In this document: positions 24,250-33,909 of the stretch, piece by piece
Numbering within the stretch: the stretch's first letter is position 1
Layout: every line of letters begins with the position of its first letter
Source of the DNA: Acetobacter cibinongensis
GTDB taxonomy: Bacteria > Pseudomonadota > Alphaproteobacteria > Acetobacterales > Acetobacteraceae
Direction of reading: 5' to 3'
Assembly: GCF_000963925.1 (NCBI RefSeq)
Contig: NZ_BAMV01000017.1
Coordinates: 1-64,000 of the forward strand
DNA length: 64,000 bases
Made by a program: the position numbers and the translations under genes
The notes under the pieces: model-generated
The model's input: the letters and a program-made list of their open reading frames with translations, nothing else
What the model was told of the DNA's origin: nothing
The model's database searches: none

Positions 24250-26394
24250 TTATGAGGAGCCCATTGCAAGAGAAGACGGTGCCAGTCCTGTCTCTTCACT
24301 CAAAGCTGAATACATCTTGTGGCTCAGGGGCCGATAGGATGGAAGCGGGTCCGCCGCTGCAATATCTGACCAGAAATTAAGAATTAAGCTTATTTTTTGA
24401 AGAACTTTTCGAGCATCTTCCGTTTCACGCTTCATGCGTACATCCACCCCAAGGGTTTTATGAGACGGCTCGCCCGAAACTAGTCGTGCCCCGGCAGAGA
24501 GGCGCAGCGCCCCAGCTTTACCCCCTGCTGCATGAGGGTGCGGTAATGCCACAGGCTGGCCAATATGGCATAAAAGTTCAGCTAATAATTTGTACTCCAC
24601 CGGAACATAGGGGGAGAGGTCAGCATTAAGCCAGTAATACATTTTTCGGCACCGCTCGAAGTCTAGCGGATGATCTATATCTGCCGCTTCTGGCGCACGG
24701 ACCAGAAAGGAGAGAATGGTTTGCTGCCGGTCCCAGTCATGAGGGAGCGGGTCTCGTTGTGGCACAAAAGGTGTGACCAGTTGCAGGTCAGCGTTCAACA
24801 AAATGGCCTGCGTCACCTCATGCAGGAAATACTGCAACCTTATTTGTATTGTTGAGGCCGGGACAGAAGCAAAGGCCTCCATTTCCGCCCGTGCTGCGGT
24901 CCAACGTAGAAGCAGACCATGATTGCTTCCCGGGGCAAGGCCTGCGCAGCCTGCTGCTGATGGCCATTCATTTTGATACGCATAAGCTGCCAAACCAGAA
25001 GGAAGAGAATGATGGTCCAAACGGTTCCGCCATTCTGCTGGCAATAGGAGAGCCCCACAAAACGGCGGACCTGTATAAAATTTGGAACCCGTAACCATAA
25101 CCGCCCAGTTTTTTGCCAGATAGGCCTGTATACGCTGCGGCATAAGGCGAGCCTGACAGGCATCCACAACAATATCCAGATGATCGGGATACGCCGCAGA
25201 TAAATCAGACATCGCCTGCATATCCGGCGCAAGAAGGCCTGTTTTTGACAGATCAAGCACATGCAGCAAAACACGCTGCCCGCTGGCTACGGCTTGGGCA
25301 ACAGCCGCATGGCACGCAAGCACAACCTCATCCATGGGGCGCAATCCACCCTCTTCATTCCGCAATGAGAGTGTTACCGTATCTTCTGATTCTTTAAAAC
25401 CAGATATAATTTCAAGTTTTTTTACAAACTCACCACCTGATGTTTCATTGTCAAAATGGCAGCCTTGTGCGGCCAGAGGAATACCGCGTCCCGTTTCATC
25501 AGGCTCCGTTAATATGGTTTTAACTTTCCCGCTTTTCATTTGTGAAAGAGCAAGTACGGCCAGCGCGGCATCTGTTCCCGATGCACAAAGGACGACTGCA
25601 GCCTGATTTTGCAACCCAAAGAATGTTTTTAAAAAATGCCTCATGTCATCGGCATGGTGCGCCAGGAACTCTGTCTGCTCTTCTTTTATGAGTGCCCTCA
25701 TAAAGGCAACACGGAAATATTCAGCAGCCGCGAAACCTCGCTCAGATAATGAGGACGCGGTAGATGAGGCAAATGTTACAGCCCATGGGCGCGGACGGTG
25801 TGAGCACCCATAATGGTTCAGGCCGGTCTGAGGCGTAATAGCCAGCCGCGTATCTCCCCCATCTGTCATGAGCGATTCGACACAGCCAATAAGAGGCCAG
25901 ACGCGCTGGAGCCACTCATGGCATCTGGTCCACACCGCCTCAGTCAGGAATGAGAGTGGGGGGGCATCAGCCATACACGGCAAAAAGCTGGCAACCACAG
26001 CGTTTAGCTGCTGCCGTGAGGGAATAAGAGACGAGGCAAAAGCAGAAATCCAAGCCTCAGGCACGGGACTATCCTGCGCGGCATCCATAACCCAGAAGCG
26101 TGCCGTGACACGTGCGGCAACAAGACAAGCCCTGAGCATATACTCGGGTGTGTGCTGCGTATCCTGCGTCAGCAGGCTGACCTCCAAGACATATCTTATA
26201 AAGAGGGGCGCCAAGGCGTGATCATACAAACACGGAGCCCCAAGCACGATGCGCCCGTCCCCATAAAGGTAAAAGGGGGCCTGAAGGGACGGCTGAGTGG
26301 AAACAGAACAATAGCTTTCCAAAACCTTAAATTCAGGCCTCTTAAAAATATGCTGTGCTGCGCCTGTCAGGTTTTCGACAAACATTTTTTCCAA
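24250..26394 (-). CDS. Uncharacterised PLP-dependent fold-type-I protein with long N-terminal region
   Basis: 714 residues. The central half has features of class V aminotransferase/desulfurase-like PLP enzymes: SGTDAALAVLAL (272-283, phosphate-binding turn), VVDACQ with Asp411 for the pyridine nitrogen, and GSKFYTGPPFCG with Lys438 as the probable Schiff-base lysine. Before it, residues 1-190 match nothing I recognise, and the linker has the motif NHYGCSHRPRP (194-203 region). About 270 residues follow the lysine, longer than usual. Reaction and substrate are unknown. It lies directly upstream of a histidine phosphatase and divergent from the dTDP-rhamnose operon, suggesting metabolism of a phosphorylated amino compound or surface sugar, but that is inference. 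Confidence 0.75.
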   Translation of the reverse strand: MEKMFVENLTGAAQHIFKRPEFKVLESYCSVSTQPSLQAPFYLYGDGRIVLGAPCLYDHALAPLFIRYVLEVSLLTQDTQHTPEYMLRACLVAARVTARFWVMDAAQDSPVPEAWISAFASSLIPSRQQLNAVVASFLPCMADAPPLSFLTEAVWTRCHEWLQRVWPLIGCVESLMTDGGDTRLAITPQTGLNHYGCSHRPRPWAVTFASSTASSLSERGFAAAEYFRVAFMRALIKEEQTEFLAHHADDMRHFLKTFFGLQNQAAVVLCASGTDAALAVLALSQMKSGKVKTILTEPDETGRGIPLAAQGCHFDNETSGGEFVKKLEIISGFKESEDTVTLSLRNEEGGLRPMDEVVLACHAAVAQAVASGQRVLLHVLDLSKTGLLAPDMQAMSDLSAAYPDHLDIVVDACQARLMPQRIQAYLAKNWAVMVTGSKFYTGPPFCGALLLPAEWRNRLDHHSLPSGLAAYAYQNEWPSAAGCAGLAPGSNHGLLLRWTAARAEMEAFASVPASTIQIRLQYFLHEVTQAILLNADLQLVTPFVPQRDPLPHDWDRQQTILSFLVRAPEAADIDHPLDFERCRKMYYWLNADLSPYVPVEYKLLAELLCHIGQPVALPHPHAAGGKAGALRLSAGARLVSGEPSHKTLGVDVRMKRETEDARKVLQKISLILNFWSDIAAADPLPSYRPLSHKMYSALSEETGLAPSSLAMGSS

Positions 26395-26450
26395 TTCCCA
26401 CCTGCGTTGAACACACCATAACTTTCCAGTGTCATGACATCATAGATACA

Positions 26451-26464
26451 AATTTTGCAAAATT
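26451..26464. promoter_or_regulatory. Perfect 14-bp palindrome in the PLP gene/rfbB divergent region
   Basis: AATTTTGCAAAATT is a perfect palindrome, about 92 bp upstream of rfbB and 57 bp upstream of the divergent PLP-fold gene. Its position suits a shared operator. It matches no regulator site I can name, and AT-rich palindromes can arise by chance. Confidence 0.4.
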
Positions 26465-26555
26465 GATATCATTACTGGCTAACACGACTCTTCTGGGCTA
26501 TGTTTGCCTTGTGCTATTTTGAAGTTGATTTTGGTCCACCAACAGCGGAATCTCA

Positions 26556-27614
26556 ATGCGTATTTTATTGACTGGCGGGTGCGGATTCATCGGGTCTGCA
26601 GTAATCCGTCACCTTATGCGAGCAACAGATCACTCTGTTCTCAATGTTGACTGCATGACCTATGCCGCCTCAACCGAAACCGTAGAAGATGCTGCTGCCA
26701 CAGGACGCTACGAGTTCGCTCAGGCCAACATTGTAGATGGCGCCGCAATGAGCCATCTGTTTGAAACATTCCGTCCGGATGCTGTCATGCATCTTGCGGC
26801 AGAAAGCCACGTTGACCGCTCTATTGATGGTCCGGGCGTGTTCATTCAGACCAATGTTGTCGGCACCTACTCTCTGCTCGAAGCTGCACGCAAATACTGG
26901 CTGACGCTGGAGCCTGACGCCAAAAAGGCATTCCGCTTCCACCACATCTCCACAGACGAGGTGTTTGGGGCACTGGAGGCCAATGACCCGCCCTTTACTG
27001 AAACGACACCGTACGATCCGCGCAGTCCATACTCTGCCAGCAAGGCAGCCTCTGACCATCTGGTCCGGGCCTGGTATCATACTTACGGGCTACCAACATT
27101 TGTGACCAACACCACGAACAATTACGGTATCTGGCACTTCCCGGAAAAACTGATCCCTCTTGTCACCATCAACGCGATTGAAGGCAAAGAACTGCCGGTT
27201 TACGGCAAGGGGGACAATGTTCGTGACTGGCTGTTTGTTGAAGACCACGCTGAAGCGCTGGTAAAAGCTGTGGAAAATGGCGTGCCGGGCGAAACCTACG
27301 CCATTGGCGCGCGCCAGCCACGCACGAATCTTGAAGTTGTCAAAACCATCTGCGCCGTACTGGACGAGTTGCTGCCAGACCCCGCTGGCCCGCGCGAACG
27401 CCTTATCCGCTATGTGTCGGACCGTCCCGGCCACGATTTCCGCTATGAAATTGACCCGTCCCATGCCGAACAGGCGCTGGACTGGAAAGCAAAACATACT
27501 TTTGAAACCGGCATCCGCCGCACCGTGCAGTGGTATCTGGATAACCGCGACTGGTGGGAAAGCATTCGTGCCCGCCGCTACACTGGCAACCGTCTGGGGA
27601 CCGTCAAAGAATGA
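26556..27614 (+). CDS. rfbB: dTDP-glucose 4,6-dehydratase
   Basis: 352-residue extended short-chain dehydrogenase that converts dTDP-glucose to dTDP-4-keto-6-deoxyglucose, the second step of dTDP-L-rhamnose synthesis. The NAD-binding motif is [11 protein letters not shown] near the N-terminus. The catalytic region has STDEVFG and the YxxxK pair in [28 protein letters not shown] is typical of RfbB. It is the first gene of rfbBACD and corresponds to polA of the Acetobacter pellicle operon. Its stop overlaps the rfbA start (ATGA). Confidence 0.96.
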   Translation: MRILLTGGCGFIGSAVIRHLMRATDHSVLNVDCMTYAASTETVEDAAATGRYEFAQANIVDGAAMSHLFETFRPDAVMHLAAESHVDRSIDGPGVFIQTNVVGTYSLLEAARKYWLTLEPDAKKAFRFHHISTDEVFGALEANDPPFTETTPYDPRSPYSASKAASDHLVRAWYHTYGLPTFVTNTTNNYGIWHFPEKLIPLVTINAIEGKELPVYGKGDNVRDWLFVEDHAEALVKAVENGVPGETYAIGARQPRTNLEVVKTICAVLDELLPDPAGPRERLIRYVSDRPGHDFRYEIDPSHAEQALDWKAKHTFETGIRRTVQWYLDNRDWWESIRARRYTGNRLGTVKE

Positions 27615-28522
27615 CCCAAAAAGCTCCTGTGCCTACGCCCATGAAAGGCATTCTGCTGGCTGGCGGGTCAGGCACGCGCCTGTACCCCATGACGCTGGCG
27701 GCCAGCAAGCAGTTGCTGCCCGTTTATGACAAACCCATGGTGTATTATCCCCTCTCCACGCTGATGCTGGCCGGGATTCGGGACATCATGATCATCAGCA
27801 CACCGGCTGATATCCCGCAGTTCAAACGGCTGCTGGGCGATGGGTCTCAGTTCGGGGTGAAATTTGAATACCGCGCTCAGCCGTCCCCGGATGGTATTCC
27901 GCAGGCGTTTCTGATTGCAGAAGACTGGCTGGACAACGCACCGTGCGCCCTGGCCCTTGGTGACAACCTAATTTTTGCGGACCATCTCAGCGCAGCACTG
28001 CGTAGCGCAGCACTGCGGCCCGTAGGTGCGACAGTGTTTGCGTATCAGGTCCGTGACCCAGAGCGTTATGGCGTGGTTACGTTTGACAGCACCGGCCGCG
28101 CCCTGAGTGTTGTGGAAAAGCCGGTAGACCCACCCTCCAACTGGGCGATCACGGGTCTGTATTTCTACGATAACCGCGTCCTTGAGTTTGCAAAGCGGGT
28201 CAAACCGTCTGCCCGTGGTGAGCTGGAAATTACCGACCTCAACCGCTTCTATCTGGAAGAAGGCACGCTCCATGTCGACCGGCTGGGCCGTGGGTGCGCA
28301 TGGCTGGATGCCGGCATTCCTGACAGCTTGATGGAAGCCGGTCAGTTTGTGCACACCATTCAGGCACGACAGGGCATGCTTGTGGGTTCACCTGCGGAAG
28401 TTGCATTCCGTATGGGATACATCACAGCAGATCAGCTCCGGGCACACGCCCAGCGCATGATCAAGACGGAACTGGGCCGCCTGCTCATGCAGGTTGCCGA
28501 TTCTGCGCAGGACGGCTGCTGA
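27611..28522 (+). CDS. rfbA: Glucose-1-phosphate thymidylyltransferase
   Basis: 303-residue nucleotidyltransferase that makes dTDP-glucose from glucose 1-phosphate and dTTP, the first step of dTDP-rhamnose synthesis. The signature [17 protein letters not shown] is near the N-terminus, followed by [19 protein letters not shown] and later [19 protein letters not shown]. The start ATG 27611 overlaps the rfbB stop by four bases; ATG 27641 (MKGILLAGG) is an alternative. An in-frame 15-bp tandem repeat at 27989-28018 encodes SAALR twice, but total length there equals that of the E. coli enzyme, so it is not a recent insertion. Confidence 0.96.
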   Translation: MTQKAPVPTPMKGILLAGGSGTRLYPMTLAASKQLLPVYDKPMVYYPLSTLMLAGIRDIMIISTPADIPQFKRLLGDGSQFGVKFEYRAQPSPDGIPQAFLIAEDWLDNAPCALALGDNLIFADHLSAALRSAALRPVGATVFAYQVRDPERYGVVTFDSTGRALSVVEKPVDPPSNWAITGLYFYDNRVLEFAKRVKPSARGELEITDLNRFYLEEGTLHVDRLGRGCAWLDAGIPDSLMEAGQFVHTIQARQGMLVGSPAEVAFRMGYITADQLRAHAQRMIKTELGRLLMQVADSAQDGC

Positions 28523-28574
28523 GTGCAGCCGTCCTAAACTCTTTGTCCTCTGCTTTTGATCAGGAGCCTGTGCC

Positions 28575-29132
28575 ATGAAGGTTGAACGCCTCGCTATCCC
28601 CGATGTTATTCTCGTAACACCCCCACGTTTTGGCGATAATCGCGGTTTCTTTTCTGAAACCTACAATGTTGACCGTATGCGGGACGCTGGCATTGCACAG
28701 CCTTTCGTGCAGGATAACCAGAGCCTTTCCCGCCAGAAAGGGGTTGTACGTGGCTTGCATTGCCAGCTTGACCCACATGCTCAGGGCAAGCTGGTGCGCT
28801 GCACCAAAGGCGCTATCTGGGACGTTGCTGTCGACGCACGCACAGGCTCTCCCACCTATGGCAAATGGGTTGCAGCCGAGCTGTCGGAAGAAAACTGGTC
28901 ACAGTTGTGGATTCCACCGGGCTTCCTGCACGGATTCTGCACACTGACTGAAAATGCTGAAGTGCAGTACAAATGCACCGGCCTTTACAGCAAGGTTTCT
29001 GAGCGCGCTGTGATCTGGAACAGCGCTGAACTTGCCATTGACTGGCCCGTGAAACCAGAAGAAGCCGTGCTGTCAGAAAAAGATCTGGAAGCACCTGAGT
29101 TCTCAGCCGCCAAGGGCTGGTTCCACATTTAA
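28575..29132 (+). CDS. rfbC: dTDP-4-dehydrorhamnose 3,5-epimerase
   Basis: 185-residue cupin-fold epimerase for the third step of dTDP-L-rhamnose synthesis. The family motifs are visible: FFSETYNVDRM, FVQDNQSLSRQKGVVRGLHCQ with the catalytic His, GAIWDVAVDARTGSPTYG, and IPPGFLHGFCTLTENAEVQYKCTG. A good ribosome-binding site (CAGGAG) precedes the ATG. There is a 52-bp gap to rfbA and a 16-bp gap to rfbD. Confidence 0.96.
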   Translation: MKVERLAIPDVILVTPPRFGDNRGFFSETYNVDRMRDAGIAQPFVQDNQSLSRQKGVVRGLHCQLDPHAQGKLVRCTKGAIWDVAVDARTGSPTYGKWVAAELSEENWSQLWIPPGFLHGFCTLTENAEVQYKCTGLYSKVSERAVIWNSAELAIDWPVKPEEAVLSEKDLEAPEFSAAKGWFHI

Positions 29133-29148
29133 GGGCAGGAGTGTTTTC

Positions 29149-30051
29149 ATGAGTGTTCTGGCATCACAGGGCGGCCCCATTCTGGTAACAGGTGGTAAAG
29201 GGCAGCTTGCTACGTCTCTGGTCAATCTGGGCGGACCCCGTATTCAGTGCGTGGGTCGGCCTGAGTTTGATTTTGACAAGCCTGAAACTCTGGCTGCCAC
29301 GCTGGACGCCATCAAGCCGGTCGCTGTTGTCAACGCTGCCGCCTGGACAGCCGTTGATCTGGCAGAAACTGAAAGCGATGCCGCAGCACGCGCCAACACC
29401 AGTGGCCCGGCTGAACTGGCACGCCTATGCGCGCTGCGGGATATTCCGTTTATTCACGTTTCAACGGATTATGTTTTTTCTGGCGATAAAGGCAGTCCGT
29501 ATGTGGAGACAGACCCTGTTTCTCCACAAACTGTCTATGGCCGCACCAAGGCAGAAGGGGAGACGCTTGCCCTTGCCGCCAACCCTAAAACTCTGGTGTT
29601 TCGGACGTCCTGGGTCTACTCGGCACATGGCAAGAATTTCGTACGCACTATGCTGAATGCGGGCGCTAAAAATCCTGCACTCAAAGTTGTAGGCGACCAG
29701 CGCGGCAACCCGACCAGCTCTGATGATCTTGCGCAGGCTATTCTGTCCGTACTGGCCGTTCTTGAAAAAGATGGCTGGAAAGACAGTTACGCTGGCATTT
29801 ATCATGTGTGCGGCACCGGTGAGACAACATGGTACGGCCTTGCCGTGGCTGCGTTGAAAGATGCCGAGGCCCACGGTCAGAAAATGCCTGAAGTTACGGC
29901 CATTCGCACAGAAGACTGGCCCACGCCTGCCAAACGTCCGGCAGATTCCCGCATGGATAATAGTAAATTAAACACTGTATTCGGTGTTACCATGCCCAAG
30001 TGGGAAGAGAGTGTTAAGAAAACCGTAAGCGAAATTTTCACACAGAAATAG
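29149..30051 (+). CDS. rfbD: dTDP-4-dehydrorhamnose reductase
   Basis: 300-residue short-chain reductase that makes dTDP-L-rhamnose in the last step of the pathway. The nucleotide-binding segment is ILVTGGKGQLATSL, followed by VNAAAWTAVDLAE, HVSTDYVFSGDKG and the YxxxK motif in VYGRTKAEGE; RTSWVYSAHGKNFV is typical of RfbD. A clear GCAGGAG ribosome-binding site precedes the start. A long-loop hairpin lies 16 bp downstream, before the glycosyltransferase gene. Confidence 0.96.
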   Translation: MSVLASQGGPILVTGGKGQLATSLVNLGGPRIQCVGRPEFDFDKPETLAATLDAIKPVAVVNAAAWTAVDLAETESDAAARANTSGPAELARLCALRDIPFIHVSTDYVFSGDKGSPYVETDPVSPQTVYGRTKAEGETLALAANPKTLVFRTSWVYSAHGKNFVRTMLNAGAKNPALKVVGDQRGNPTSSDDLAQAILSVLAVLEKDGWKDSYAGIYHVCGTGETTWYGLAVAALKDAEAHGQKMPEVTAIRTEDWPTPAKRPADSRMDNSKLNTVFGVTMPKWEESVKKTVSEIFTQK

Positions 30052-30067
30052 CTCTACGTTTTTTGTG

Positions 30068-30109
30068 AAAAGGATATGGTATTTAAAATATAAAATGTCA
30101 TATCCTTTT
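30068..30109 (+). terminator. Hairpin between rfbD and the glycosyltransferase, possible attenuator
   Basis: An 11-bp perfect stem (AAAAGGATATG at 30068-30078 with CATATCCTTTT at 30099-30109) encloses a 20-nt AT-rich loop. The 3' arm ends in four T but no long U tract follows, so termination is likely partial. It could uncouple glycosyltransferase expression from the rhamnose genes. Confidence 0.5.
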
Positions 30110-30135
30110 CTCTACACATATTTTTAGTACGCCTT

Positions 30136-31116
30136 ATGCATCAGACTCTTGCACCCACCATACCCAGTGTTTCTTCGCAAAACTCTGATACCATTTATAT
30201 TCTTCTCTCCATTTACAATGGTGCTCTTTATTTAAACGAGCAACTTGCCTCTCTTGAACAGCAGAATCATACCGATTGGGTGTTGCTGTGGCGGGATGAT
30301 GGTTCAACCGATAACAGCCAAGCCATTATGCAGGCCTTTACCGCCAAAGTTGGTCATGCACGCTGCAAAGCGGTAGGGTTAGAGAATGGCAGGCATAAAG
30401 GCGTCCAGAATTCCTATTCCACCCTGCTTGCAGCCGTACCTGACAATGCCATGGCTGCCTTTTGCGATCAGGACGATGTCTGGCTACCAGATAAATTGAC
30501 GCGTGGGTGGCAGGCATTGCTGGCAACACCTATTACACAACCGGGCCTTTACTGTGCGCGGCAAACCCTGACAGACCGCCATCTGGTAGCAACGGGACTC
30601 TCCCCGCACCTGCCTTCACAGACCAGCTTTCTGGAGGCCATGACCCAGAATATTGCTACTGGCTGTACCGTCATTCTGTCTCCTGCCGCCTGTAGACTCT
30701 TAAAAGCCTGCCCTCCCCCTGCTGGAAAAATCCTGCATGACTGGTGGGCCTACCTCATGGTGTGTGCCGCAGGCGGAAGGGTGGTGACGGATAACCAGCC
30801 TGTTTTGCTATATCGGCAACATGGGGCCAATACTGTAGGTTCTCAGGCGCGTTTTATGCACCGTGCGTTTGCCGCTCTTAAACGAGGACGCCATGCTTTC
30901 ATGGCTATTTTCTGGGCCAATACCCAGACCTTACTGGCCAATAGGGACCATGTTGCACCCCAGAACGTGCAAAGTCTGCTTATTCTGGAAAAAGGGCTGC
31001 ACTCAGGTTTGGCAGGCTTGCTGGCCCGATTCTCCATTTTGCGGCAGCTTCCGGACCTGAAACGGCACGGCATGATGGAGCAACTTGTCTTCAAACTCTG
31101 GTTTTTGCTGGGTTGA
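30136..31116 (+). CDS. polE: Family 2 glycosyltransferase of the pellicle (pol) cluster
   Basis: 326-residue GT-A fold glycosyltransferase. The N-terminus has YILLSIYNGALYLNEQLASLEQQ, the sugar-nucleotide motif DDGSTDNSQ and the metal-binding DQDD. This family includes rhamnosyltransferases (RfbF/RfbG-like). Directly after rfbBACD it matches the organisation of Acetobacter polABCDE, where polE is needed for attached pellicle polysaccharide; the symbol rests on that synteny. The likely job is transfer of rhamnose from the dTDP-rhamnose made by the four upstream enzymes. No clear ribosome-binding site precedes the ATG at 30136. Confidence 0.82.
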   Translation: MHQTLAPTIPSVSSQNSDTIYILLSIYNGALYLNEQLASLEQQNHTDWVLLWRDDGSTDNSQAIMQAFTAKVGHARCKAVGLENGRHKGVQNSYSTLLAAVPDNAMAAFCDQDDVWLPDKLTRGWQALLATPITQPGLYCARQTLTDRHLVATGLSPHLPSQTSFLEAMTQNIATGCTVILSPAACRLLKACPPPAGKILHDWWAYLMVCAAGGRVVTDNQPVLLYRQHGANTVGSQARFMHRAFAALKRGRHAFMAIFWANTQTLLANRDHVAPQNVQSLLILEKGLHSGLAGLLARFSILRQLPDLKRHGMMEQLVFKLWFLLG

Positions 31117-31176
31117 TACGTAAAAATCTACCGCTTTGCCAAAACTCTGCCGTACAAACCTTCTTTATAGCCTCCG

Positions 31177-31206
31177 TTAACGATAGACTTGCGCTATCAC
31201 TATAAA
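31177..31206 (+). promoter_or_regulatory. Candidate ftsK promoter
   Basis: TTAACG (31177-31182) and TATAAA (31201-31206) are spaced by 18 bp, a plausible sigma-70 promoter with a weak -35. The spacer holds a short inverted repeat (GATAG/CTATC, 31182-31186 and 31194-31198). Confidence 0.35.
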
Positions 31207-31254
31207 CTGCAATTTTTGCTGCACGGACCATGACGGATCAGACACTGCTGAGCA

Positions 31255-33909
31255 GTGGGGTACCCGTCATCCCTATCGGAGTCAGGATCCAGACCTTTGG
31301 CGCGAACAAGCCACACACACTCTACCGACTATGTTGTGCCCTCCTACAAAAGCAAGCTTCGCTTAAAGCTTGAAGAAGGGGGAGGCATTCTGCTGTGCGT
31401 GCTTGCGTGTGCGCTTCTTGTTGCTTTGGTAACGTATAATCCCAAAGACCCGTCCTTTAATACGGCAACAGGCCAAGCCCCTACCAACCTTCTGGGCATG
31501 GCAGGAGCTGTGTTGTCTGACACATTATTGCAAGGGATTGGCATTGCGGCCGTAATGCCAGCACTTGTGCTGATGGCATGGGGGTGGCGCTTCATGAGCC
31601 ATAGACTGTTAGGGCATGAATCCCTGATGGTATTTGGCCTGCGTGTGGTGGCCTTTCTGTGCCTTCTGCCCGTCTTTGGGGCGCTTTTTGCTGCACTACC
31701 TTTATTGTTTACGGCTCTGGCACCTATGTTGTGGCCCACAGCCGCAGGCCTTGGCGGTGGCATTGGGTTTTCAATTGCTCAGGCTTCTCTTTCTGCGGGC
31801 ACAGCGGCTATCGGCCCTGCTGGCGGTATGGTTATCTGGATTCTGGGGTTGTTGCTGGCTTGCCTGCTGACAGCCTTGGCCACAGGGCTACGCCGTCAGG
31901 AATGGTTGGCGCTCTGGCGTGGTTTCATGGTGGTTGTCCGCCTGCCGGGCCAACTGGGTATGCGTTTTGTGCAGTATTATGCCAGCCGCAAGCCCCATGC
32001 AGAACCTGCCATAGCTTCCGGCCCGGCTGGCGGTTACGCCACCGGCGAGGAGACCTTGTATTCCTCCAGCCAAACACAGTCCGCCCATAGCCTGTTTGAT
32101 GACCCGCTGGATGATGAAGACGACCTGGCATTTCATGATGAACCCTCACCCCCCACTCCAGGGACTGCTCTTGCCCTGCGGGAAGAGGCCGCATCGGCAC
32201 CATCCCTGCCTGCCGCAAAAACAACCATGCCTACAGTACGGGACGAAAGCGCTTACGCCGCCCCCACGCCCGCACCGGTTGCCACGCCACAAGCCGCACA
32301 AACAAAGAATGGCCTACTGGGTCGGCTCTTTAACCCGGAAAAAACAGGCGCAGGCGCTGCTGCCAAAACCATGCCAACCACAAAGAAAGGGGGGTGGGAG
32401 CTTCCTCCACTTGGCCTGCTCAAACCCCCTCCTTTAAGTGCCCAGCATGGTCCCTCAGCAGATGCGCTGAACGCAACCGCCCGTCTGCTGGAGCAGGTTC
32501 TGGCAGATTACGGTGTGCAGGGCACCATTGTGGGCATGAGCGCCGGCCCTGTTGTCACGCTGTATGAACTTGAGCCTGCCGCCGGTATTCGGTCTGCCCG
32601 TGTGATTGGTCTGGCTGATGACGTTGCTCGGTCTCTGTCCGTTTTGAGTGTGCGTATTGCTACGGTGCCAGGCCGCAATGTGATTGGCATTGAAGTCCCT
32701 AACCAGACCCGTGAAACCGTTTACCTCTCAGAACTGCTGAACCAGCCAGAATGGCAGAATGACCCGGCCCAGCTTTCTCTGGCGCTGGGTAAAGACATTG
32801 CGGGCGAACCAACGTTCAGTGATCTGGCACGCATGCCTCACCTGCTGGTGGCCGGGACAACCGGGTCAGGTAAATCTGTTGGCGTGAACGCCATGATCCT
32901 GTCGCTGCTCTACAAGCTTTCGCCTGATGAGTGCCGCCTGATCATGATTGACCCCAAGGTGCTGGAACTGTCGATTTATGACGGTATCCCCCACCTGCTG
33001 ACACCAGTTGTGACCGAGCCCGCAAAGGCGGTAAACGCCCTGAAATGGGTTGTGCGTGAGATGGACCGCCGCTACCGCACCATGGCGCATCTACAGGTGC
33101 GTAACATTGCCGGGTACAATGCCCGCGCTGCTGAAGCCCGCGCTGATGGTGAAATTGTTGTCCGCCGTGTGCAGACAGGGTTCGACCCGGAAACTGGCAC
33201 CCCGGTTTTTGAAGAGCAGTCCGTAACGCTTGATCCCATGCCCTATATTGTGGTGATCATTGACGAGGTGGCTGACCTGATGATGACGGCAGGCAAGGAA
33301 ATTGATGCCTGCGTCCAGCGTCTGGCCCAAAAGGCACGTGCTGCGGGTATTCACGTTATCATGGCCACACAGCGCCCATCTGTGGATGTGATTACCGGCA
33401 CCATTAAAGCCAACTTCCCAACCCGTATCTCCTTCCAGGTTATCAGCAAATTTGATAGCCGTACCATTCTGGGGGAACAGGGCGCTGAGCAGCTTCTGGG
33501 GCAAGGCGACATGCTCTTTATGCAGGGCGGTGGCCGCATTACCCGTGTTCATGGTCCGTTTGTGGCGGACAGTGAGGTTGAGCAGGTTGTCAACTTCCTG
33601 AAAGAACAGGGCGAGCCGATTTACGATGACGATGTGCTCTCCGAACCAGTAGAGGACGCGCCAGCCAGCAGTGGTGGAAGCAGCCGCTCTGGCAACAGTG
33701 ATGGCGAGTCCGATATGTATGATGAAGCCGTAGCGATTGTAACGCGCGAGGGAAAAGCCTCCACGTCCTTCGTTCAGCGCCATCTGTCCATCGGCTATAA
33801 CCGGGCTGCCAAACTGATTGAACAGATGGAAAAGGAAGGCATTATCAGCCGGGCTGACCATGTTGGTCGCCGGAAGGTTCTGGTGGGTGCCTCCCGCGAG
33901 GAAGAATGA
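31255..33909 (+). CDS. ftsK: DNA translocase FtsK
   Basis: 884-residue divisome translocase that pumps chromosome ends through the septum and helps dimer resolution. Four to five TM segments occupy about residues 40-205, followed by a Pro/Ala-rich linker (about 225-390). The motor has Walker A ([14 protein letters not shown], near 535) and Walker B ([14 protein letters not shown], near 670). The C-terminal gamma winged helix ([16 protein letters not shown] onward) recognises KOPS sites. The frame can only open at GTG 31255 or a later GTG near 31336, since an in-frame stop is at 31249; no strong ribosome-binding site supports either. rluA overlaps by four bases. Confidence 0.93.
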   Translation: MGYPSSLSESGSRPLARTSHTHSTDYVVPSYKSKLRLKLEEGGGILLCVLACALLVALVTYNPKDPSFNTATGQAPTNLLGMAGAVLSDTLLQGIGIAAVMPALVLMAWGWRFMSHRLLGHESLMVFGLRVVAFLCLLPVFGALFAALPLLFTALAPMLWPTAAGLGGGIGFSIAQASLSAGTAAIGPAGGMVIWILGLLLACLLTALATGLRRQEWLALWRGFMVVVRLPGQLGMRFVQYYASRKPHAEPAIASGPAGGYATGEETLYSSSQTQSAHSLFDDPLDDEDDLAFHDEPSPPTPGTALALREEAASAPSLPAAKTTMPTVRDESAYAAPTPAPVATPQAAQTKNGLLGRLFNPEKTGAGAAAKTMPTTKKGGWELPPLGLLKPPPLSAQHGPSADALNATARLLEQVLADYGVQGTIVGMSAGPVVTLYELEPAAGIRSARVIGLADDVARSLSVLSVRIATVPGRNVIGIEVPNQTRETVYLSELLNQPEWQNDPAQLSLALGKDIAGEPTFSDLARMPHLLVAGTTGSGKSVGVNAMILSLLYKLSPDECRLIMIDPKVLELSIYDGIPHLLTPVVTEPAKAVNALKWVVREMDRRYRTMAHLQVRNIAGYNARAAEARADGEIVVRRVQTGFDPETGTPVFEEQSVTLDPMPYIVVIIDEVADLMMTAGKEIDACVQRLAQKARAAGIHVIMATQRPSVDVITGTIKANFPTRISFQVISKFDSRTILGEQGAEQLLGQGDMLFMQGGGRITRVHGPFVADSEVEQVVNFLKEQGEPIYDDDVLSEPVEDAPASSGGSSRSGNSDGESDMYDEAVAIVTREGKASTSFVQRHLSIGYNRAAKLIEQMEKEGIISRADHVGRRKVLVGASREEE

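Noticed and set aside
27989-28018. 15-bp tandem repeat in rfbA encoding SAALR twice
   Set aside because: The segment has the same length as in the E. coli enzyme, so the repeat is not evidence of a recent duplication or phase switch.
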